A stretch of DNA of 64,000 nt from Agarilytica sp045430285 (lineage in GTDB: Bacteria; Pseudomonadota; Gammaproteobacteria; Pseudomonadales; Cellvibrionaceae), in NCBI GenBank assembly GCA_045430285.1, contig JAILXV010000001.1, positions 868,001-932,000 on the forward strand. Reading direction: 5' to 3'. The notes beneath the pieces were generated by a model. That model was given only the letters and a program-made list of their open reading frames with translations. It was not told the DNA's origin and made no database searches. Positions 35,785 to 45,357 of this stretch are shown here, one piece after another. The first letter of the stretch is position 1. Each line of letters opens with the position of its first letter. A program made the translations under genes and the position numbers.

Positions 35785-36324
35785 TTATTCATTATCTTGC
35801 AGCCTTAACCAATGTATTTCTCTATCACCATTATCCGCATTTAAAAAGATTGATTCACCCGTGATGGTTACTGAAATATTCACAGTACGAGAGATTAATT
35901 CAACTAACTGCTGGATTTGTGCCCAAGGGAACTGAATGATCGTCACATCCAGCGCGCTCAATTTTTTTTGCTCTTGGCGCCACCACACATCCGATTTGCT
36001 ATTGAAGCTATACACTTTTACTTGCTTGGATTGGCGTGTTGCTTTTTTTATTTTATCTGCCGACGGCTCACCTACTTCCACCCATAGATTTATCTGATCA
36101 TCTAAGCTTTTTGCCCAAATGTCTGGTGTGTCGGGGGTTGATAGGCCTTTAGTAAAAGCCAGCGCTTCACTGGCATTTAAGCAATAGGCCAACACCCGTA
36201 CCATCATGCGCTCTTCACTCTCGGATGGGTGCTGAGCAACGGTTAGCTGGAGTGAATCATAGTAGTCACGATTTAAGTCAGATATTGACAGTGAAAACTT
36301 ATATATGGTGGCACTTAGCGCCAT
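35785..36324 (-). CDS. yaeQ: YaeQ family protein
   Basis: 179 residues, close to the E. coli length (181). Characteristic stretches are MALSATIYKFSLSISDLNRD, HPSESEERMMVRVLAYCLNA and WVEVGEPSADKIKKA. The fold is related to PD-(D/E)XK nucleases, and the conserved E-(x)n-GEP-(x)n-K arrangement is visible. The biological role is not established. It starts 17 bases after the cvfB-like gene and lies 33 bases before ychJ. Confidence 0.93.
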   Translation of the reverse strand: MALSATIYKFSLSISDLNRDYYDSLQLTVAQHPSESEERMMVRVLAYCLNASEALAFTKGLSTPDTPDIWAKSLDDQINLWVEVGEPSADKIKKATRQSKQVKVYSFNSKSDVWWRQEQKKLSALDVTIIQFPWAQIQQLVELISRTVNISVTITGESIFLNADNGDREIHWLRLQDNE

Positions 36325-36341
36325 AAGATTTACCGGTTACA

Positions 36342-37193
36342 TTATTCAGGGCTTGTGGAGGAATTCACAATACGAATCCCGTCGTTTTCTATCGTAATGA
36401 TGCGTTGCTTATAGAGGCTACCAATCGCTTTTTTGAAGGCCGCTTTACTTATTCCCAACGCGTCCGAAATATCGTTGGGGTCAGATTTATCGTGCAGTGG
36501 TGCATAGCCATCATGTTTATTTAAGTAATCGATAACGGTCGTTGCGTTCTTGTCACGCGACTTGTGGCCGCCATTCAGGGTTAAATCAATTCGACCATCA
36601 GGACGAATTTTTTGAATAAAACCCTTCACACTCTGACCGAAACTAAGCCGCTGAAAAACATCATTTTTGTACAGCACGCCCCAATGTGTATGGTTGATAA
36701 TTGCCTTAAAACCCAGCTCTGTAGAGTTGGCAATAATGAGGCTGACGGCCTGGCGGGGTTTAAATCGATAGGGCGTATCATCATCTATGAATTTATCAAT
36801 TTTAGAAGAGGCAACAATACGACCATCACGCTTATCGGTATAGGCATAAACGAGATAGGATTTACCTTCCTTCATCGGCTGATGTTGTTCCGCAAAAGGG
36901 ACAAGTAAATGCTTATCCAAACCCCAGTCCAAAAAAGCGCCGAAACGCGTTGTTTCTAAGACCTTTAAATAAGCAAACTGCCCAACCTGAATACGGGGCC
37001 GCTGAGTGGTAGCAATTAAACGGTCTTCTGAATCGTTATGCAGAAATACCCGCACCATATCGCCAACACTGGTATCTTCGTGCACGAAACGTTTGGGTAA
37101 CAATACCTCGCCCAGGTTTTCTGCATCCAGATACACGCCAAAATCAACGTGCTTGATAACTTCTAACTCGTAGGTACTGCCGACTGTCAACAT
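36342..37193 (-). CDS. CvfB/YitL-type S1 RNA-binding protein
   Basis: 283 residues with a GAGAAG site before the ATG. It has tandem S1-like OB domains: the first at 1-60 (YELEVIKHVDFGVYLDAENL), the second at 68-130 (KVLETTRFGAFLDWGLDKHL) and a third at about 145-205 (SVKGFIQKIRPDGRIDLTL). A winged-helix domain at the C-terminus ends ALGISKAAFKKAIGSLY. This is the CvfB layout. It probably binds RNA. In staphylococci a relative influences virulence regulation, which does not transfer here. First gene of the run with yaeQ and ychJ. Confidence 0.9.
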   Translation of the reverse strand: MLTVGSTYELEVIKHVDFGVYLDAENLGEVLLPKRFVHEDTSVGDMVRVFLHNDSEDRLIATTQRPRIQVGQFAYLKVLETTRFGAFLDWGLDKHLLVPFAEQHQPMKEGKSYLVYAYTDKRDGRIVASSKIDKFIDDDTPYRFKPRQAVSLIIANSTELGFKAIINHTHWGVLYKNDVFQRLSFGQSVKGFIQKIRPDGRIDLTLNGGHKSRDKNATTVIDYLNKHDGYAPLHDKSDPNDISDALGISKAAFKKAIGSLYKQRIITIENDGIRIVNSSTSPE

Positions 37194-37256
37194 AATTTAC
37201 TTCTCTTCAAATATGCCAGGAGTATACAAGGCGTTGCCCAAAAATGTAGCGCTCAT

Positions 37257-40200
37257 TTAGCCAATTTTTAAGTGCCGTCTTTTCATCAATAGATAATAAG
37301 CGGCAGGTAAAACTAATAGCGTCAGCACCAAAGCACTGAACATCCCCCCTACCATCGGAGCGGCTAAGCGTTGCATCACCTCAGACCCCGTACCGCTGCC
37401 ATACATGATGGGAACTAATCCAACGATCGTTGCGCCAGCCGTCATCAAAACGGGTCTCACTCGGAGCACTGCGCCATTCAGAATCGCTTGTTTGAGCTTG
37501 CTAGCGCTTATTCGATGTTGCGGTGACTGTTGCTCCTGCGTCATGGTATTTAGGGACTGATTTAGGTACACCAGCATAATCAGGCCAATTTCCACGGCTA
37601 CCCCCGCAAGCGCAATGAGACCCACGCCAACAGCAATAGAAAAGTTGAAATTAAGCCAATACATCAACCACACACTCCCAACAAGGGCTAAGGGTAGCGT
37701 CCCCATGATGAGTGCGACCTCGGTAAAATTCCGGAAACTGAGATATAACAATACAATAATGATGGCTAACGTAAGAGGAATGACATATTTCAGTTTTTCT
37801 TTCGCGCGCGCCATATATTCATATTGGCCAGACCATGACACGGAATAGCCCGCAGGGAGCTTAAGTTTTTCACTCACGGCTTTCTGTGCACTCTTTACGT
37901 ACCCTCCCAGATCCACGCCTTCTATGTCGATATAGGTCCATCCATTTATTCGGGCATTTTCACTTTTTATCGCAGGGGGGCCATCAGTAATTTTTACACG
38001 CGCTACATCCCCAAGGGCGATACGGTCTCCGCGCTGAGTCAGTATGGGTAGAAGTCTAAGTTGCTCGGGCGAGTCTCGATAAGATTGGGGGTAGCGAAGA
38101 TTAATAGGATAGCGTTCAAGCCCTTCCACTGTTTGAGAAATATTTACACCGCCTACCGCAGTAGAAATGACTTGTTGAACATCGGCAATATTTAAACCAA
38201 ATCGCGCCGCGCTAACACGATCGATATCGATATCCAAATAACGACCACCCGCCACTCGCTCCGAAAATACAGATGAAGTACCCTTTACTTCTTTTAGTAT
38301 CGACTCAAGCTGTTTGCCTACAGATTCAATTCCGGCCAGGCTAGGCCCCGCGACTTTTATGCCCACAGGCGTTTTAATTCCTGTAGCCAACATATCAATG
38401 CGGGTTTTTATCGGCATAACCCACGAGTTGGTAACACCAGGAAAGGAGACTAAGGCATTAAGCTCCTTCTTTAGTTGGTCGGTTGTTAAGCCCTTACGCC
38501 ATTCGCTACGCGGCTTTAACTGTATAAAAGTTTCAATCATCGTAAGGGGCGCGGGGTCTGTGGCGGTTTCCGCACGCCCTACTTTTCCAAATACATTTTC
38601 CACTTCGGGAACAGTAGCAATAAGCTTATCCGTTTGTTGAAGTAATTCACGCGCCTTGCCGATGGATATCCCTGGGTGAGTAATCGGCATGTACATTAAG
38701 TCACCTTCGTCGAGATCGGGAATAAACTCATTGCCAGTATTTAGCACCGGCCAAGCAGCGCTCATCAAAAGCAAAAACGTTAGGGTTAAAGCGGCCTTGG
38801 GAAAATCCAACACTTTCGTGAGCAAACGAATATACAATGTTCTAACAACCCGATTAATAGGATTTCTGTTTTCAGAAAGCACTCGGCCACGAATAAACAG
38901 CCCCATTAATACCGGCACTAGGGTAATAGCGAGTATTGCCGAAGCCGCCATCGCATAGGTTTTAGTAAATGCCAACGGGCTAAACATGCGGCCCTCTTGC
39001 GCTTCTAGTGCGAATACGGGAATAAAGCTTATGGTAATAATAAGCAAGCCGAAAAATAGCGCCGGCCCCACTTCTGTCGCTGATTGCGCCACGATACGCC
39101 AACGGTTATTAGGCGTTAGAGGTGTCTTTTCAATATGTTTGTGCATGTTTTCGATCATCACCACAGCGCCATCGATCATTGTACCGATGGCAATAGCTAT
39201 TCCTCCCAAAGACATAATATTCGCATTAATGCCCTGGGCCTTCATAATTGTGAAGGCCGCGAGGATACCGATAGGCAAGGTTATAATGGCAACCAAGGAT
39301 GAACGCACATGAAGAAGGAAGAGCATGCAAACAAGTGCAACTACTAAAAACTCTTCAATAAGTTTTTGCCACAAATTCGTGATAGCATTTTGAATTAGGC
39401 TCGACCGATCATAAACGGGAATAACTTCAACACCTGCAGGAAGCCCTTGTTTTAATTGTTCTAGTTTTTCTTTTACACCGTCAATCGTGGTTTTTGCATT
39501 TTCGCCTGAACGCATTACCACCAAACCACCGACGGTTTCACCCTCGCCATTTAGCTCTGCGATCCCACGCCGTATTTGCGGGCCAACGCCAATATCTGCC
39601 ACATCTTTTAATAATACTGGCGTGCCATTATCATTTAATCCGATAGGGATACTTTCAATATCATTGATATTTTTGAGATAACCACTCACCTTTACCATGT
39701 ATTCAGCTTCTGCCATCTCGACCACAGAAGCCCCTATTTCCTGATTAGCCTGTTCAACAGCAATTTGAATATGCCGAAGCGGTATGCCGTACGCCCTAAT
39801 TCTTATCGGATCAATTGTAATTTGGTATTGCTTGACCATCCCCCCAACCGCAACAACTTCACTTACCCCAGGAACGGTTTGTAATTCATATTTTAGAAAC
39901 CAGTCCTGCAAACTTCGTAGTTCACTGAGGTCGAGCTTACCGGTTTTATCAACAAGGGAATAAAGAAATACCCAACCAACACCTGTCGCGTCCGGCCCCA
40001 AATGAGGTTTAGCCCCGTCGGGTAACTGCGATGAAGCTTGGCTAAGATATTCGAGCACACGACTTCGTGCCCAATACACATCAGTATCGTCATCAAATAT
40101 TATGTAAACGTAGGAATCCCCAAAAAAAGAAAAACCGCGTACCGTCACCGCACCAGGCACCGATAACATCGCGCTACTTAATGGATACGTAACTTGGTCT

Positions 40201-40385
40201 TCTACTACCTGAGGAGCCTGTCCAGGATATGAAGTTTTAATAATGACCTGGACATCAGATAGGTCCGGTATAGCATCGACTGGCGTATTTTTTAGTGAAA
40301 ACAAACCGAGTCCGATAAGTATCGCTGTCACTAGTAATACAATAATTCTATTTGAAATAGACCAATAAATAATGGACGCAATCAT
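37257..40385 (-). CDS. cusA: CusA-type copper/silver RND efflux transporter
   Basis: 1042 residues with twelve transmembrane helices in the RND arrangement. Heavy-metal RND features are the acidic transmembrane motif GTMIDGAVVMIEN and the three methionine contexts that form the Cu(I)/Ag(I) path in E. coli CusA. They are present as MYMPITHPG, PLTMIET and RIDMLATGIK. This makes monovalent copper or silver the likely substrate, rather than zinc or cobalt. It exports metal from the periplasm or cytoplasm through a tripartite complex. It lies 9 bases after cusB. The outer-membrane channel gene cusC is not in this cluster. Confidence 0.94.
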   Translation of the reverse strand: MIASIIYWSISNRIIVLLVTAILIGLGLFSLKNTPVDAIPDLSDVQVIIKTSYPGQAPQVVEDQVTYPLSSAMLSVPGAVTVRGFSFFGDSYVYIIFDDDTDVYWARSRVLEYLSQASSQLPDGAKPHLGPDATGVGWVFLYSLVDKTGKLDLSELRSLQDWFLKYELQTVPGVSEVVAVGGMVKQYQITIDPIRIRAYGIPLRHIQIAVEQANQEIGASVVEMAEAEYMVKVSGYLKNINDIESIPIGLNDNGTPVLLKDVADIGVGPQIRRGIAELNGEGETVGGLVVMRSGENAKTTIDGVKEKLEQLKQGLPAGVEVIPVYDRSSLIQNAITNLWQKLIEEFLVVALVCMLFLLHVRSSLVAIITLPIGILAAFTIMKAQGINANIMSLGGIAIAIGTMIDGAVVMIENMHKHIEKTPLTPNNRWRIVAQSATEVGPALFFGLLIITISFIPVFALEAQEGRMFSPLAFTKTYAMAASAILAITLVPVLMGLFIRGRVLSENRNPINRVVRTLYIRLLTKVLDFPKAALTLTFLLLMSAAWPVLNTGNEFIPDLDEGDLMYMPITHPGISIGKARELLQQTDKLIATVPEVENVFGKVGRAETATDPAPLTMIETFIQLKPRSEWRKGLTTDQLKKELNALVSFPGVTNSWVMPIKTRIDMLATGIKTPVGIKVAGPSLAGIESVGKQLESILKEVKGTSSVFSERVAGGRYLDIDIDRVSAARFGLNIADVQQVISTAVGGVNISQTVEGLERYPINLRYPQSYRDSPEQLRLLPILTQRGDRIALGDVARVKITDGPPAIKSENARINGWTYIDIEGVDLGGYVKSAQKAVSEKLKLPAGYSVSWSGQYEYMARAKEKLKYVIPLTLAIIIVLLYLSFRNFTEVALIMGTLPLALVGSVWLMYWLNFNFSIAVGVGLIALAGVAVEIGLIMLVYLNQSLNTMTQEQQSPQHRISASKLKQAILNGAVLRVRPVLMTAGATIVGLVPIMYGSGTGSEVMQRLAAPMVGGMFSALVLTLLVLPAAYYLLMKRRHLKIG

Positions 40386-40394
40386 GTCTGCCCC

Positions 40395-41672
40395 CTATTC
40401 GCTTATCATTTCTGGTGGGAGCATGTCATCTCTACTATCGTCTGCATGGCCCAAACGTGTCAAATCTGAGGTTTTATTCGATTCGGAATCTAATAAAAAT
40501 TGTGCAGAAGTCACAACACTATCGCTTTCGTTAAGGCCATGCACTATTTCCACTTGGTGCCCCTCAATACGCCCAACTTTTACCTGCAGTGATGTAAACA
40601 GCCCCTCCCCCATTGCCAACACGACACGATCTTGTTTGCCAGTACGAATTAATGCTTCACGTGGAATCACCAATACTTCGTCAGCACTTGAAGAATGCAC
40701 AATAATCTTGGCAAACATATTCGGCTTAAGGGCTTCATCTTTATTCATGAAACGTAACCGAACACGTAAAGTGCGGGTTTTACTGTCGAGTGTGGGATAA
40801 ATATAATCGATAGTGCCCGTCCATACTCTTCCAGGAAGATAATCCAAGGTCATGGTCACTGCATCGTTAGTTTTGACAAACGATGCCTGGCGCTCGAATA
40901 TTTCTGCTTCAACCCATACTTGATCTAGCGAACCAATACTTAACATGGTCGTATCGGGTTCAACGTAAAAACCATCGCGAATATTTAACATATCGACCAC
41001 CCCGCTTTGGGGCGCGTAAAACGATACCGTCTGTTTTACCACGCGGTCTTTTTTGAGTGTCTCTATAAATGAGTCAGAAATTTTAAGAACCCGAAGGCGG
41101 TTTTCAGAGGCTTCAATAAAACGAGGATTTTTTCGGTTAAGCGCTAAAATGAATTCCTCTTGCGCGTTCACCAGCTCAGGGGAATACAAGGAATACAATG
41201 GCTCACCTTTTTTAACGGGATGCCCTGTGGAAGTGACATACAACTTTTCTACCCAGCCAGAAACACGGGGATGAATATGAATAAGTTTATCCTCATCATA
41301 TTGTACGTAGCCAACCGTAACGATTTCACTCGTTAGCACTTTGCGTTTGACGCGCTCAGTCCGAACCCCCAAATTATTTACCACATCGGGAGATATATAA
41401 ATGCTTCCAGCATCTTGGTTAATTTCATTAGGTACCTTTTTATAAACAGGTACCAAATCCATTCCCATTGGGGATTTTCCTGGTTCGTCTCGACGATAGT
41501 TGTCGTCCATTGGGGCCACCCAGTAGAGGGGTTGATCCTCGGCCATTGCCTGATCATCCTTAAACGACGTCGGACCAAAAATGGAAAACAACACAGCAAC
41601 GAGGGCTGCGCCCAAAACGACGCCCAGACTTACGGCCACCATCAGAGATTTTGTATGAGAAGATGAATTCAT
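40395..41672 (-). CDS. cusB: CusB-type periplasmic adaptor protein
   Basis: 425 residues with a perfect AGGAG site. An N-terminal membrane anchor (about 12-30) precedes a heavy-metal-binding-like domain (YWVAPMDDNYRRDEPGKSPM, then GMDLVPVY). In that domain the usual cysteines and the histidine of the CPMHP variant are replaced, leaving methionines. The membrane-fusion core follows: lipoyl half-motifs, a helical hairpin (QEEFILALNRKNPRFIEASE) and beta barrel. It links CusA to an outer-membrane channel and probably hands over Cu(I)/Ag(I). Second in an operon copL-like, cusB, cusA. Confidence 0.93.
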   Translation of the reverse strand: MNSSSHTKSLMVAVSLGVVLGAALVAVLFSIFGPTSFKDDQAMAEDQPLYWVAPMDDNYRRDEPGKSPMGMDLVPVYKKVPNEINQDAGSIYISPDVVNNLGVRTERVKRKVLTSEIVTVGYVQYDEDKLIHIHPRVSGWVEKLYVTSTGHPVKKGEPLYSLYSPELVNAQEEFILALNRKNPRFIEASENRLRVLKISDSFIETLKKDRVVKQTVSFYAPQSGVVDMLNIRDGFYVEPDTTMLSIGSLDQVWVEAEIFERQASFVKTNDAVTMTLDYLPGRVWTGTIDYIYPTLDSKTRTLRVRLRFMNKDEALKPNMFAKIIVHSSSADEVLVIPREALIRTGKQDRVVLAMGEGLFTSLQVKVGRIEGHQVEIVHGLNESDSVVTSAQFLLDSESNKTSDLTRLGHADDSRDDMLPPEMISE

Positions 41673-41761
41673 TACGGCTCCTTTTAACAGAGCAAGTTTT
41701 TGCGCTATGCGCTAATTTTGAAATACGAGGGCTAAACTTAACCCTGGCCTAAATAGCCGTC

Positions 41762-42157
41762 TTACAGACGGATTGATCCTGTGTGGGCGGAGGATATTGG
41801 GGGGCGATACAAGGCACTTAGCAAGAAAGATGTGTGAGCAATGTTCACTGCTGACTTGGGTGGGATAGAAACAAGAAAAGACGGTGTTCGAAATGAATTC
41901 GCTACAACACTAGCGGTATGGCAATTGGTCATAGAGCAGTTGTCGCCACAACAGTCTTCATTTGAAGCCGTGTTATGGGATACAGGACTGACACCATCCA
42001 TACCATCGCAGTGGCTCATGAGTGCTACCTCTGCTTCTTGTGGCTCCAGCATAGTCGTATGCATATGCCCAACAACGCCAAACGACTGAACCGAATAGGC
42101 CAGAAGCAGGAGAATCACCCATAACTGGGTTAATCTGTTTGATGTTGATGCACTCAC
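41762..42157 (-). CDS. CopL-like His/Cys-rich exported metal-binding protein
   Basis: 131 residues from a GTG start. A hydrophobic N-terminal segment (11-29) looks like a signal anchor. The mature part holds a dense metal-ligand region: GHMHTTM, SHCDGMDG, then EDCCGDNCSMTNCH (67-80). CopL-type proteins bind copper and control copper-resistance operons in some bacteria. The similarity here is in general character only. It lies 89 bases upstream of cusB, the expected place for a copper-sensing or chaperone gene. No separate transcriptional regulator of the pump was seen in the window. Confidence 0.65.
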   Translation of the reverse strand: MSASTSNRLTQLWVILLLLAYSVQSFGVVGHMHTTMLEPQEAEVALMSHCDGMDGVSPVSHNTASNEDCCGDNCSMTNCHTASVVANSFRTPSFLVSIPPKSAVNIAHTSFLLSALYRPPISSAHTGSIRL

Positions 42158-42231
42158 TATGTTGGTCCGAATTGGGAGCCTATATTGAAGATATCAGCTT
42201 TTGGTCAAAGTTAAAAATAACAATGACGAGC

Positions 42232-42804
42232 CTATTTGTCAGCCCGCCCCGTAAACCTGCGCTCTTCGACATTCACTTTGATTTTATCACCCGTAGAAAT
42301 ATGCTCAGGCACTTGCACCGTGACACCGGTTGAAAGCACCGCAGGCTTTGTTCGTGACGTTGCAGAAGCGCCTTTGATGGATGGGTCCGTTTCGGTGACT
42401 TCCAGCTCTACGGTGGTGGGCATATCCAGTGCAACGGGCACATCGTTCACAATAATGACCTGAATGCCTTCGGTGCTTTCATTGATAAAAAGCACTTCAT
42501 CGGCAATAGATTCTTTATTGAGGTTGTATGGCGTGTAATCTTCGGTGTTTAGAAAGACATATTCGTCGCCATCGATATAGGAAAACATCGCCGGTCGGCG
42601 AATAAGGTCAGCGAGGTTCAGCATGTCGGAATCTTTGAAGGTCTCATCAATTTTCCCTCCGGAGACTACATCGTACATACGCATCCTGAACAAACTGCCA
42701 CCGGCGCGACCCTGGGGTACGGATCGGTCTATTTGCCTTACGATGTAAGTCTTGTTGTTATAGTCGATCGCTGCATTTTTCTTTATTTCACTGGCCTTTG
42801 GCAT
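42232..42804 (-). CDS. efpL: Elongation factor P-like protein EfpL (YeiP)
   Basis: 190 residues with the three EF-P domains: KOW-like N-terminal (1-64) and two OB domains. The loop that reaches the ribosome's peptidyl transfer site carries R33 in QGRAGGSLF rather than the modified lysine of EF-P, and the final ISTGDKIKVN and RRFTGRA are typical. EfpL relieves ribosome stalls at proline-rich sequences and differs from EF-P in its range of targets. AGGA site 8 bases from the ATG. Single gene, divergent from the jet operon and 75 bases downstream of the CopL-like start. Confidence 0.93.
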   Translation of the reverse strand: MPKASEIKKNAAIDYNNKTYIVRQIDRSVPQGRAGGSLFRMRMYDVVSGGKIDETFKDSDMLNLADLIRRPAMFSYIDGDEYVFLNTEDYTPYNLNKESIADEVLFINESTEGIQVIIVNDVPVALDMPTTVELEVTETDPSIKGASATSRTKPAVLSTGVTVQVPEHISTGDKIKVNVEERRFTGRADK

Positions 42805-43136
42805 TATTGTTTTCCTAAATTTTAGAGCGTATCAAAAACAGTCGTTTTCTCATCATTAAACGAGCATGAAAGGTAACGATATTACATTAGGAAGGCCTAT
42901 GTACGCTAATATTTACACCTACAACCCCACCATTATTTACATTAACAAACACACGTATCTTATTGATTAGATTAAAATATTATTAAATAGTATTTATTAG
43001 GGGTCTTTCAAAAAATCGTTATCCCTCACGACCCCGAATAGTTATGCCCTACTTTCTTGAATTGCATGCCAAATGCCCCTGGCCCCACCTCGGTAACTTG
43101 TATATTCTCTCCTCCTCAAAAACCAAAATGTAGCCC
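42805..43136. other. 332-base divergent promoter region between efpL and jetA
   Basis: AT-rich, with a candidate sigma-70 promoter for the plus strand at 42963-42991 (TTGATT, 17-base spacer, AATAGT; each four or more of six matches). It lies in a run of A and T, so the assignment is weak. No ORF with a ribosome site and no RNA gene was seen. The jetA ATG itself has no strong ribosome site. Confidence 0.35.
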
Positions 43137-44579
43137 ATGTTTTTTACCGACGAACGCCTTCACTTCTTCAAAGCTCTTACAAGTAAGTACCGCGAACAAG
43201 TTGTTCAATGTTTGTGCTTGCTCTATCAACGCCAGTACAGTGCCAGCGCCGACTATGGTCAATCGCTAACCCGCGACCAACTTATAGAAATACTTGAAGA
43301 GGCCCTTGCTCGCTCAAAGAACCTTGTCCTTGAGGATGATACTGGGGAGCAGGAACAGCGCTTTAAGAACCACCGAGAACACGCCAATTGGGTATTGAAG
43401 CTATTGATCGACTGTGGCTGGATCGAACGTCAAGTAGATGCCGCCACCCTCCAATCAACCTACCCATTTACCCGCATGGGACGGGTATTCGCGCTGGCCT
43501 TAATAGAGTCAGATAACACACAGGTGCGCACACGCCACCGCAACACACGGAATACGCTCAACGCCCTTGAGGCCTTTCTCAGCCGTGGCGAAGTGTACGA
43601 CCTGTTGGATGCCTATGAATATTCGGAACGTATCGTCACCGATTTTACGGATGTGATTTCGGAGCTTGAGGAACGTAAACGTGAGCTTGTGCGTGAAGTG
43701 GAAGCCCAGCAGTTGGTACAACAGGCCTCTGACCAGTTTTTCGAATTTATGGAAAAACGCTTTCAGCCCGATATCTCCATTCGTTTATCGGCTGATAGTG
43801 TTGAAAAACACCGTGAAGATATTAATAAAACCATCAGCAAGATTCGTCGTAAGCAAAAAGCTTTTAAACAAGAAACGGAAATCCAATTACGTCGCACCGT
43901 TCCGGATTTGTGTCATCAAGATCAATCCTACCTATGGTTTATTCTCGACGCGATTGAAAAACATATGCGCAATGCAGCAGAAATCATGCTGCCCGCCTTA
44001 CGCCGCGCTTTACACAGTTTCACCAAGCGTGCCGATATTATTATTCGCCAAATCAGCTATATGAATAGCCACCAGAATAATGACCTGCTTGATGTATGCA
44101 AAGAACTGAGTGATTTGTCAGCTTCAGATTACCAAAGCCGTATGGAGAATGCGGCAAATGCCATGTCGGCCATGCGCTTACAATATGTCGATCCTGAGCA
44201 CATAAAATTACAAGAAAGAAAACAAAAGGAATGGGTAGATAGCAGCATTCGGGAAAACACGACAGTCGATGAAGACGCCCAGCGTGAATTGATGATCCAA
44301 CAGCTCTTAGATCAAGCCTTTCTTATTAACGGTAAGGGTGTGCGTGAATATGTATTAAATGCGCTACGAGCTGGGCAGCGTATTTCCACACGGGAGTTAC
44401 CGGTGGACGGTGCTAAAGACTTGCTCGCGATGGCACACGTAATCGAAATCGGTGCAATCAATAATTTAAGTTCCGATTTTCAATTTAAGGTCGAGCCTAC
44501 GGGTGAAACCGTGAGTAACTCTGAGTATTACCATAGCTACGATGAGTTTTCGATAGAGCTCATTCACGATAGCCACTAG
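43137..44579 (+). CDS. jetA: JetA/MksF-like kleisin of a Wadjet/Mks SMC complex
   Basis: 480 residues. The N-terminus FFTDERLHFFKALTSKYREQ resembles the winged-helix start of the JetA (DUF5716-type) family. A helical central part rich in charged heptads follows (about 160-290), then a C-terminal winged-helix part. It would bridge the two heads of the SMC dimer, as MukF does. Next come a MukE-like gene (88 bases) and an SMC gene, the conserved order of Wadjet and MksBEF operons. Wadjet complexes recognise and cut closed circular DNA such as plasmids, while Mks complexes organise chromosomes. Which applies is open, because no nuclease subunit is encoded here. Confidence 0.83.
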   Translation: MFFTDERLHFFKALTSKYREQVVQCLCLLYQRQYSASADYGQSLTRDQLIEILEEALARSKNLVLEDDTGEQEQRFKNHREHANWVLKLLIDCGWIERQVDAATLQSTYPFTRMGRVFALALIESDNTQVRTRHRNTRNTLNALEAFLSRGEVYDLLDAYEYSERIVTDFTDVISELEERKRELVREVEAQQLVQQASDQFFEFMEKRFQPDISIRLSADSVEKHREDINKTISKIRRKQKAFKQETEIQLRRTVPDLCHQDQSYLWFILDAIEKHMRNAAEIMLPALRRALHSFTKRADIIIRQISYMNSHQNNDLLDVCKELSDLSASDYQSRMENAANAMSAMRLQYVDPEHIKLQERKQKEWVDSSIRENTTVDEDAQRELMIQQLLDQAFLINGKGVREYVLNALRAGQRISTRELPVDGAKDLLAMAHVIEIGAINNLSSDFQFKVEPTGETVSNSEYYHSYDEFSIELIHDSH

Positions 44580-44667
44580 CACTGTAAGTTCTAGCGAAGA
44601 ATACAAGAAAAAGACAACGAAAAAGAAAAGACAAAACATACGCAATAAAATTTAGGCCATAGAACAT

Positions 44668-45357
44668 ATGTTAGAAGACCTTATTAAGCAAGCGCTCGAT
44701 AAACTCAACATCAGTAACGAAGAGTTTTCAGAGCTTATGATCCGCTTACTCGATTACGGGGTAATTAACCGTGACGAAAGTTTGGTGGAAGCGAAACTCT
44801 ATGACCGATATGTTCAATGTGCTGAACTGGTTGAAGACTACCTGTCAGTGCTGAAAGTACGCATACTCCACGACCAAAAATTTTGTTTTATTCGCATTTT
44901 TCCTCCAGGCGCTACGGTAGCGGGTATTGCTGAAGATGAGCACAATGCGTTTAACAGCGGCTTCCGCGTTAAGCCCACTCAACAAGAAGTGGCCGTAATT
45001 CTTGCCTTACGCGTAGAATACGAAAAATCTTTAAGGGAAGGCCAAGTGGATGATAAAGGCTGCGTATTACTCCCACTAGAAGGTCTTGCGATCTCACTAT
45101 CAAACCTACTCAAGCGCACCCTCCCTGAAAACCTAAGTGAAAGAAAGGCGCTATTTAAACGCTTACGGCAATTACGCTTAATTAATTTTAACCAAGACAC
45201 CGATATGGTGTCCGGTGATAGCTGGATAAGCATTCAACCCTCTATTACCAGCTTTGTGAGCGATGAAGTGTTGTCGCATTTATATCCTGAGCAGGAAGAT
45301 TCCAATGGCTCGCTTAATGCAGTAGAAAGCAGCACGGAGGCAGAAGATGTTTTGTAA
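44668..45357 (+). CDS. jetB: JetB/MksE-like kite subunit (DUF4194)
   Basis: 229 residues, the usual length of the MukE/JetB group. It contains winged-helix regions (LMIRLLDYGVINRDES, RLRQLRLINFNQDT) and the family stretch FIRIFPPGA, and ends in a Ser/Glu-rich tail. Such subunits bind the kleisin and DNA. The gene end overlaps the start of the SMC gene by 11 bases, so translation is coupled. The ribosome site is weak (TTTAGG, about 12 bases from the ATG). Confidence 0.85.
   Translation: MLEDLIKQALDKLNISNEEFSELMIRLLDYGVINRDESLVEAKLYDRYVQCAELVEDYLSVLKVRILHDQKFCFIRIFPPGATVAGIAEDEHNAFNSGFRVKPTQQEVAVILALRVEYEKSLREGQVDDKGCVLLPLEGLAISLSNLLKRTLPENLSERKALFKRLRQLRLINFNQDTDMVSGDSWISIQPSITSFVSDEVLSHLYPEQEDSNGSLNAVESSTEAEDVL

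Noticed and set aside
41841..42089. Plus-strand open frame opposite the CopL-like gene
   Set aside because: It is the antisense shadow of the Cys/His-rich minus-strand gene and lacks a ribosome site.
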